DNA from: DAINPP01 sp963667315
GTDB lineage: Bacteria; Thermotogota; Thermotogae; MWEM01
Reading direction: 5' to 3'
NCBI GenBank assembly: GCA_963667315.1
Contig: OY763325.1
Coordinates: 558,001 to 622,000 of the forward strand
DNA length: 64,000 nucleotides
Below, in pieces: positions 59,831 to 64,000 of this stretch. Position 1 is the first letter of the stretch, and every line of letters begins with the position of its first letter. The translations under genes and the position numbers were made by a program. A model generated the notes under the pieces. It ran no database searches, was not told the DNA's origin, and worked only from the letters and a program-made list of their open reading frames with translations.

Positions 59831-61081
59831 ATGAAACGAGTTTTTATAAGTGATATGCATATTGGTGACGGCTTTCTTTGTGATAATTTTCTATTTGACG
59901 ATGAGTTGGAGACACTTCTACTGGATTTACTTGATTCTTCAGAAGAAACTGAACTTGTGATAGTCGGAGACGGTCTTGAATTAATGGAAAGCAGAATGGT
60001 AAAGGAGCTTGGTGTCTTACCCTTTAATGAGTTGATTGAATCAGTAGAGCCATCGGTTATCAATGATATTTTTAATAATCATAAAAAAGTATTTAACGCA
60101 TTAAGAAAATTTTGCAGGGTTCATAAATTGACATATATCATAGGAAATCATGATTATTATTTTCATACAAATCCTGATTTCCAGGGACGCTTTAAGGAAC
60201 TGCTTGGGAATTCACACAATATACAATTTCTTCCATACCTATACGATAGGGAGTGGGGGCTCTTTGCGATACACGGAAACAATTTTGATATTGGTAACAG
60301 TTTCGGTATCGATAAAAAAACAGGTCAATTGATTCCGCCGATAGGGGATTATATGGCCCGTTATATGATGATAAATTTCAAAGAAATCTTGATTAATGGT
60401 GATGTTCCGGAACATATTCCACATGATTATGATGATGTAAGGCCGAATATGGATATTTTTGACTGGTTTTCCGTCATGATGAAAACTTATGATATGGGTA
60501 TAAATTTAGTTGAATTATGGATGGAAGAGTTGTTAAAGATGCTTAAAACGGTGCAAGCCAGAGAATGGATGCAATCAAAATACCCTCGAGCACACAAACT
60601 TTCTTCAATTTTTATCAACAGCAACAAAGGGGTGAATTTTGGTAGAAAACTTGTTGGTCTTGTTTCAAAGGTACGATCTTTAAAAAAGACAAATTATATG
60701 AAAAGAAAGGCGGAACAAGTCCTTATGAAAGCCATTGAAAATCCAGAAAAATATGGATTTCAGGAGCGTGATTTCTACGGTTTTTGCGAAAAACCTGATA
60801 TTGACTATGAAAATCTTAGAGGTGTCGTCTTTGCACACAGGCACAAATTTGAAAATCTGATTTATCCTTGTAACGGGTATAACAAATTTTATATCAATAC
60901 CGGAACTTGGCGGAATGTCATCGAAAAGGAATTAAACAACAAAAAACAAAAATTTGTAAAGAGAGCGGAATTGGCATATGTTTTTATCGAAGAAGTGGAT
61001 GGAGAACTTGCGATTAGTTCCGTTATGCACAATAAAATAAAGAACAAATCATTTATTTCAACCGGGAATGAGGTCATTTGA
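59831..61081 (+). CDS. Calcineurin-like metallophosphoesterase
   Basis: 416 residues from the ATG at 59831 with GGAGG. Metal-binding motifs in order: ISDMHIGDG (Asp and His), GDGLELM (third block), IGNHDYYFH (Asn-His-Asp), AIHGNNFD and VFAHRHKFE late in the protein. This is the layout of LpxH-like and related phosphoesterases, with an insertion of about 120 residues (about 190-320) before the last motif. Its substrate could be a lipid or nucleotide phosphate. The stop overlaps the polA start (TGATG). Confidence 0.88.
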   Translation: MKRVFISDMHIGDGFLCDNFLFDDELETLLLDLLDSSEETELVIVGDGLELMESRMVKELGVLPFNELIESVEPSVINDIFNNHKKVFNALRKFCRVHKLTYIIGNHDYYFHTNPDFQGRFKELLGNSHNIQFLPYLYDREWGLFAIHGNNFDIGNSFGIDKKTGQLIPPIGDYMARYMMINFKEILINGDVPEHIPHDYDDVRPNMDIFDWFSVMMKTYDMGINLVELWMEELLKMLKTVQAREWMQSKYPRAHKLSSIFINSNKGVNFGRKLVGLVSKVRSLKKTNYMKRKAEQVLMKAIENPEKYGFQERDFYGFCEKPDIDYENLRGVVFAHRHKFENLIYPCNGYNKFYINTGTWRNVIEKELNNKKQKFVKRAELAYVFIEEVDGELAISSVMHNKIKNKSFISTGNEVI

Positions 61082-63807
61082 TGAAAAAATTATATCTTTT
61101 AGATGGTACAGGTCTTGTATATAGGGCTTTTTTTGCCATTCGTGAACTGAACACTACTGAAGGAGAACCTGTAAATGCACTTTACGGGCTGGCTCGAATG
61201 CTTTCGACCATATTAAAAAATCAGATTGAAATGAATGATGGAGTCGTTTTCTTTTTAGATAAAGCAAGGAAGACTTTCAGAAGTGAAATATACCCCGACT
61301 ATAAGGCTCAAAGGCCAACAATGCCTGATGAATTAAAGTATCAGATGGCGTTTATCGAAGAATTTGTTAATGCTTTTGGTATTAAGGTTCTATCAGTTGA
61401 GAATTATGAGGCGGATGATCTTATTGCAACATTTATCAAGCGATTTGATGATGATTTTGATCAATTCAATGTGATTACGAGTGATAAAGATCTTTTGCAG
61501 CTTGTTGGGGAAAAGGTACAGGTTCTTAGAACAGAAAAAGGGGTCGTGAATTTAAAGCGTTATGATGAAAAGGCCTTTGTTGAAAAATACGGTTTTAAAC
61601 CCAGCAAGATGATCGATTACCTTTCATTAATGGGGGATAAAGCGGATAATATTCCGGGAATTAAAGGGATTGGAGATAAAAGAGCCAAGGATTTGATCGA
61701 TCAATTCGGAACATTAGAAGCCATATACAATAATCTTGATAAATTGACAAAGGCAAATAGAAAAAGGCTTGAAGAATCAAAAGATGACGGGTTTATGAGT
61801 AAAAAGCTCGTCATACTCAAGGATGATGTTCAATTAAGTGACGATTTCGATTCTTCAGATTTCTATCTTTATTCGGGTATCAACAAAGACAAACTTTTCC
61901 CACTTCTAAAAAGATTTCAATTTGATTCTCTGATAAAAGAATGGTCGGTTGAAGAAAAAGTACAGGGATTGATATTCGAAGAATTTCATTCTCAAAGCAA
62001 ACTTGAGCCATTGGGGGACTATAAAACCGTAAATGATGAAAATTTTGAAGATTTTCTCAACTTGATTCGCGAACAAAAACATTTTGCATTTGACACTGAG
62101 ACGACCTCTTTAAATGTAAGGGAGGCAAAGCTTGTCGGAATATCTGTTTCATGGAATGAAGGTGAAGCTTATTATTTACCCCTTTTACATAACGACGATG
62201 CGAATGTAAGCAAAGAAAATCTCAAGCGTTTTTTGTCCGCAACAAAAAACATCATCTATATCGGACATAATCTTAAATATGATTTTTCAGTTTTGATGAA
62301 TAATGGGTATGAAATCCCTGAAAAATATTTTGATACAATGATAGCCTCTTTTGTTTTAGATCCCGATAAGGGGAAGCATGGACTGGATCTTTTAGCCAAA
62401 AATGTATTCAATCATGAGATGATAAAGTTTGAGGAAGTTATGAAGAGTATCGAAACACCTCCGCTGATGAAAAAAGAAGCTGATTTTTCCGATGTTTCCG
62501 TGGAAAAGGCAACTGAATATTCTGGAGAAGATGCGGACTTTACTTTCAGGTTATATAATAGATTTAAAGATGAGATTGAAACAAAAGGACTTTCTACACT
62601 TTATTATGGTATGGAAATGCCTTTTCTTAAGGTTTTAATTGAGATGGAGCATAATGGTGTATACTTCGATAGGGAATATCTAAGAGAGTTATCCGTTAAA
62701 ACTGCACAGCGAATCGGTGAAATTGTTCATCGTATTTATCAAATTTCAGGATGTGAATTCAATTTGAACTCTCCTGCGCAAATTGGTGAGATATTTTTTG
62801 ACAAACTGGGTTTACCTTCTCAAGGAAAGACCGCGAAAAGTAAAAAATATAAAACAGGGAAAGAAGTTCTTGAAAAGCTTGCAAAAGACTATGATATCGC
62901 AAGATTGCTGTTAGAGTATAGAAAATATTCCAAATTGAAATCAACTTATATTGATGCCATACCAAATTATATCTCCGATATTACCGGAAGAGTTCATTCT
63001 TCCTTTAATCAAGCAGGAACAGCGACCGGTAGGTTGAGCAGCAGTGATCCTAATTTACAGAATTTACCCAAAAAAGACTCTGAAGGGCGGGAGATCAGAA
63101 AGGCAATAAAACCACAAGATCCAAAATGGTATTTGATTAGTGCCGATTATTCTCAAGTTGAATTAAGGTTGATGGCTCATATATCAGGTGACGAGAATTT
63201 GATTGAAGCTTTTAAGGAGAATATGGATATTCATGCGTATACGGCATCAAAGATATTTAATGTTGCAATAAATGAAGTATCCGAGAAGCAGCGAAATGTG
63301 GGGAAAACGATTAATTTCTCGATTATTTACGGTATTTCTTCATATGGTCTTTCATCAAGACTGAAGATTAGTATTCAAGAAGCAAAGCAGTTTATAGATG
63401 ATTATTTTAAAGCGTACCCATATGTAAAAAAGTTTATGAAAAGAATGGAAAAGAAGGCGGAAGATTTTGGTGAAGTAAGAACTGAATTTAATAGACTTAG
63501 ATCTATCAAGTACATCAATGCCAAAAACAGAAGACTGCAGGAAGAAGCGAAAAGAATCGCAATAAATTCTCCGATTCAGGGAACTGCCGCGGATATCATG
63601 AAGTTAGCGATGATAAAAATCCAAAAGAAAATAGAAGATAATGCTTTAAAAGCCAAGATGATCATGCAGATTCATGATGAGGTAGTTGTTGAATGTCCGG
63701 AATTTGAATTGGATCAGATGAAGCAAATTATAAAAAATGAGATGGAAAATGTCTATCAATTAAAAGTACCTTTAAGTGTGGACATTGAAATTTTAAAAGA
63801 ATTCTAA
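61081..63807 (+). CDS. polA: DNA polymerase I
   Basis: 908 residues from the ATG at 61081 with GAGGTC. The 5' nuclease domain (about 1-290) has EAYEADDLIA-like and DKADNIPGIKGIG motifs. The 3'-5' proofreading domain appears active: FDTETT with Asp338, GHNLKYD and EYSGEDADFT. Polymerase motif A SADYSQVELR (Asp689), motif B RNVGKTINFSIIYG (Arg738) and motif C QIHDEVVVE (His865, Asp866) are intact. It fills gaps and removes RNA primers. Unlike Taq, which lacks proofreading residues, this enzyme keeps them. Confidence 0.98.
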   Translation: MKKLYLLDGTGLVYRAFFAIRELNTTEGEPVNALYGLARMLSTILKNQIEMNDGVVFFLDKARKTFRSEIYPDYKAQRPTMPDELKYQMAFIEEFVNAFGIKVLSVENYEADDLIATFIKRFDDDFDQFNVITSDKDLLQLVGEKVQVLRTEKGVVNLKRYDEKAFVEKYGFKPSKMIDYLSLMGDKADNIPGIKGIGDKRAKDLIDQFGTLEAIYNNLDKLTKANRKRLEESKDDGFMSKKLVILKDDVQLSDDFDSSDFYLYSGINKDKLFPLLKRFQFDSLIKEWSVEEKVQGLIFEEFHSQSKLEPLGDYKTVNDENFEDFLNLIREQKHFAFDTETTSLNVREAKLVGISVSWNEGEAYYLPLLHNDDANVSKENLKRFLSATKNIIYIGHNLKYDFSVLMNNGYEIPEKYFDTMIASFVLDPDKGKHGLDLLAKNVFNHEMIKFEEVMKSIETPPLMKKEADFSDVSVEKATEYSGEDADFTFRLYNRFKDEIETKGLSTLYYGMEMPFLKVLIEMEHNGVYFDREYLRELSVKTAQRIGEIVHRIYQISGCEFNLNSPAQIGEIFFDKLGLPSQGKTAKSKKYKTGKEVLEKLAKDYDIARLLLEYRKYSKLKSTYIDAIPNYISDITGRVHSSFNQAGTATGRLSSSDPNLQNLPKKDSEGREIRKAIKPQDPKWYLISADYSQVELRLMAHISGDENLIEAFKENMDIHAYTASKIFNVAINEVSEKQRNVGKTINFSIIYGISSYGLSSRLKISIQEAKQFIDDYFKAYPYVKKFMKRMEKKAEDFGEVRTEFNRLRSIKYINAKNRRLQEEAKRIAINSPIQGTAADIMKLAMIKIQKKIEDNALKAKMIMQIHDEVVVECPEFELDQMKQIIKNEMENVYQLKVPLSVDIEILKEF

Positions 63808-63823
63808 GTATAGGGGGAATAAA

Positions 63824-64000
63824 ATGAAATGGGTTGAATCAGTTCCAAATTTTAGCGAAGGAAGAAAAAAGGAAACACTGGAAAAAATTGTGGGTTGCGC
63901 GGATAATTATGATAAGGTTTGGATCGTAAACTGGTCAATGGATAAGGATCATAACAGATCAGTTGTAACAATGGTTGGCGATCCGGATCAGATTGTAAAT
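63824..64000 (+). CDS. ftcD: Glutamate formimidoyltransferase, N-terminal part
   Basis: 59 codons are visible before the window ends. ATG at 63824 with AGGGGGAA. The start (WVESVPNFSEGR) and the segment MDKDHNRSVVTMVG are diagnostic of the N-terminal domain of FtcD, which moves the formimino group from formiminoglutamate to tetrahydrofolate in histidine breakdown. Whether it is fused to a cyclodeaminase domain cannot be seen. It is 16 bases after polA. Confidence 0.93.
   Translation, partial: MKWVESVPNFSEGRKKETLEKIVGCADNYDKVWIVNWSMDKDHNRSVVTMVGDPDQIVN

Noticed and set aside
1..64000. CRISPR arrays, prophage, rRNA genes, replication origin
   Set aside because: I saw no regularly spaced direct repeats, no phage structural genes, no rRNA-like sequence and no dnaA-type region.

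Overview
The window looks like a 64-kb piece of an AT-rich chromosome from a diderm, fermentative bacterium, most plausibly a member of the Thermotogota or a close relative. This is an inference. It rests on secretins and outer-membrane-like barrels (a diderm envelope), three ABC solute-binding proteins with plain Sec signals and no lipobox, two BMP-family nucleoside-type importers, a SpoVS homologue, pyruvate phosphate dikinase, a TGS-containing uridine-kinase-like protein and a cytosolic pullulanase. No 16S rRNA or other decisive marker is present.

Region 1 (1-14236) is an accessory cell-surface cluster, almost all on the minus strand. Reading downstream it holds a BTAD/SARP-type regulator, a zinc-ribbon plus MshEN-like protein, a large Ig-domain chaperone-like protein, an exported protein of unknown family, a small exported beta-rich protein, and then two tandem copies of a secretin plus outer-membrane-barrel pair. 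These copies are nearly identical over about 2.5 kb and carry a short divergent patch. A lone REP-type Y1 transposase follows, then two more small exported proteins and the start of a paralogue of the unknown exported protein. The combination of subunit-like proteins, a chaperone-like protein, a secretin and a possible c-di-GMP-type input is the best candidate here for an undescribed surface or secretion system.

Region 2 (14599-23300) has an S9 peptidase, a lipoprotein and a BMP-type ABC importer operon with a nucleoside hydrolase next to it: nucleoside uptake followed by cleavage to base and ribose.

Region 3 (23588-32079) has pyruvate phosphate dikinase, three tandem 36-37-residue proteins sharing a C-terminal motif, a diguanylate cyclase, an envelope-stress-like operon (DUF2089, small membrane protein, DUF4097, RHH-like protein) behind a consensus promoter, and an orphan family-1 solute-binding protein.

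Region 4 (32153-38884) has a second complete BMP-type importer with an orphan MnhG-like gene at its end, plus a large membrane protein of unknown function.

Region 5 (38941-56990) is a long run of tightly packed minus-strand genes: DUF3307, SpoVS, lipoprotein, UVR-like protein, pth, rplY, prs, glmU, ruvA, pulA, an RND exporter, small membrane proteins, a C-terminal processing protease, a CsoR-family repressor and a TGS/uridine-kinase protein. A tRNA-Gln gene lies on the opposite strand, and a PpiC-type foldase gene follows.

Region 6 (57242-64000) is on the plus strand. An FMN riboswitch precedes two alpha/beta hydrolases, which is an unusual target. Then come a metallophosphoesterase coupled to polA, and the start of a glutamate formimidoyltransferase gene. 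A small DUF4258-like gene is antisense in between.
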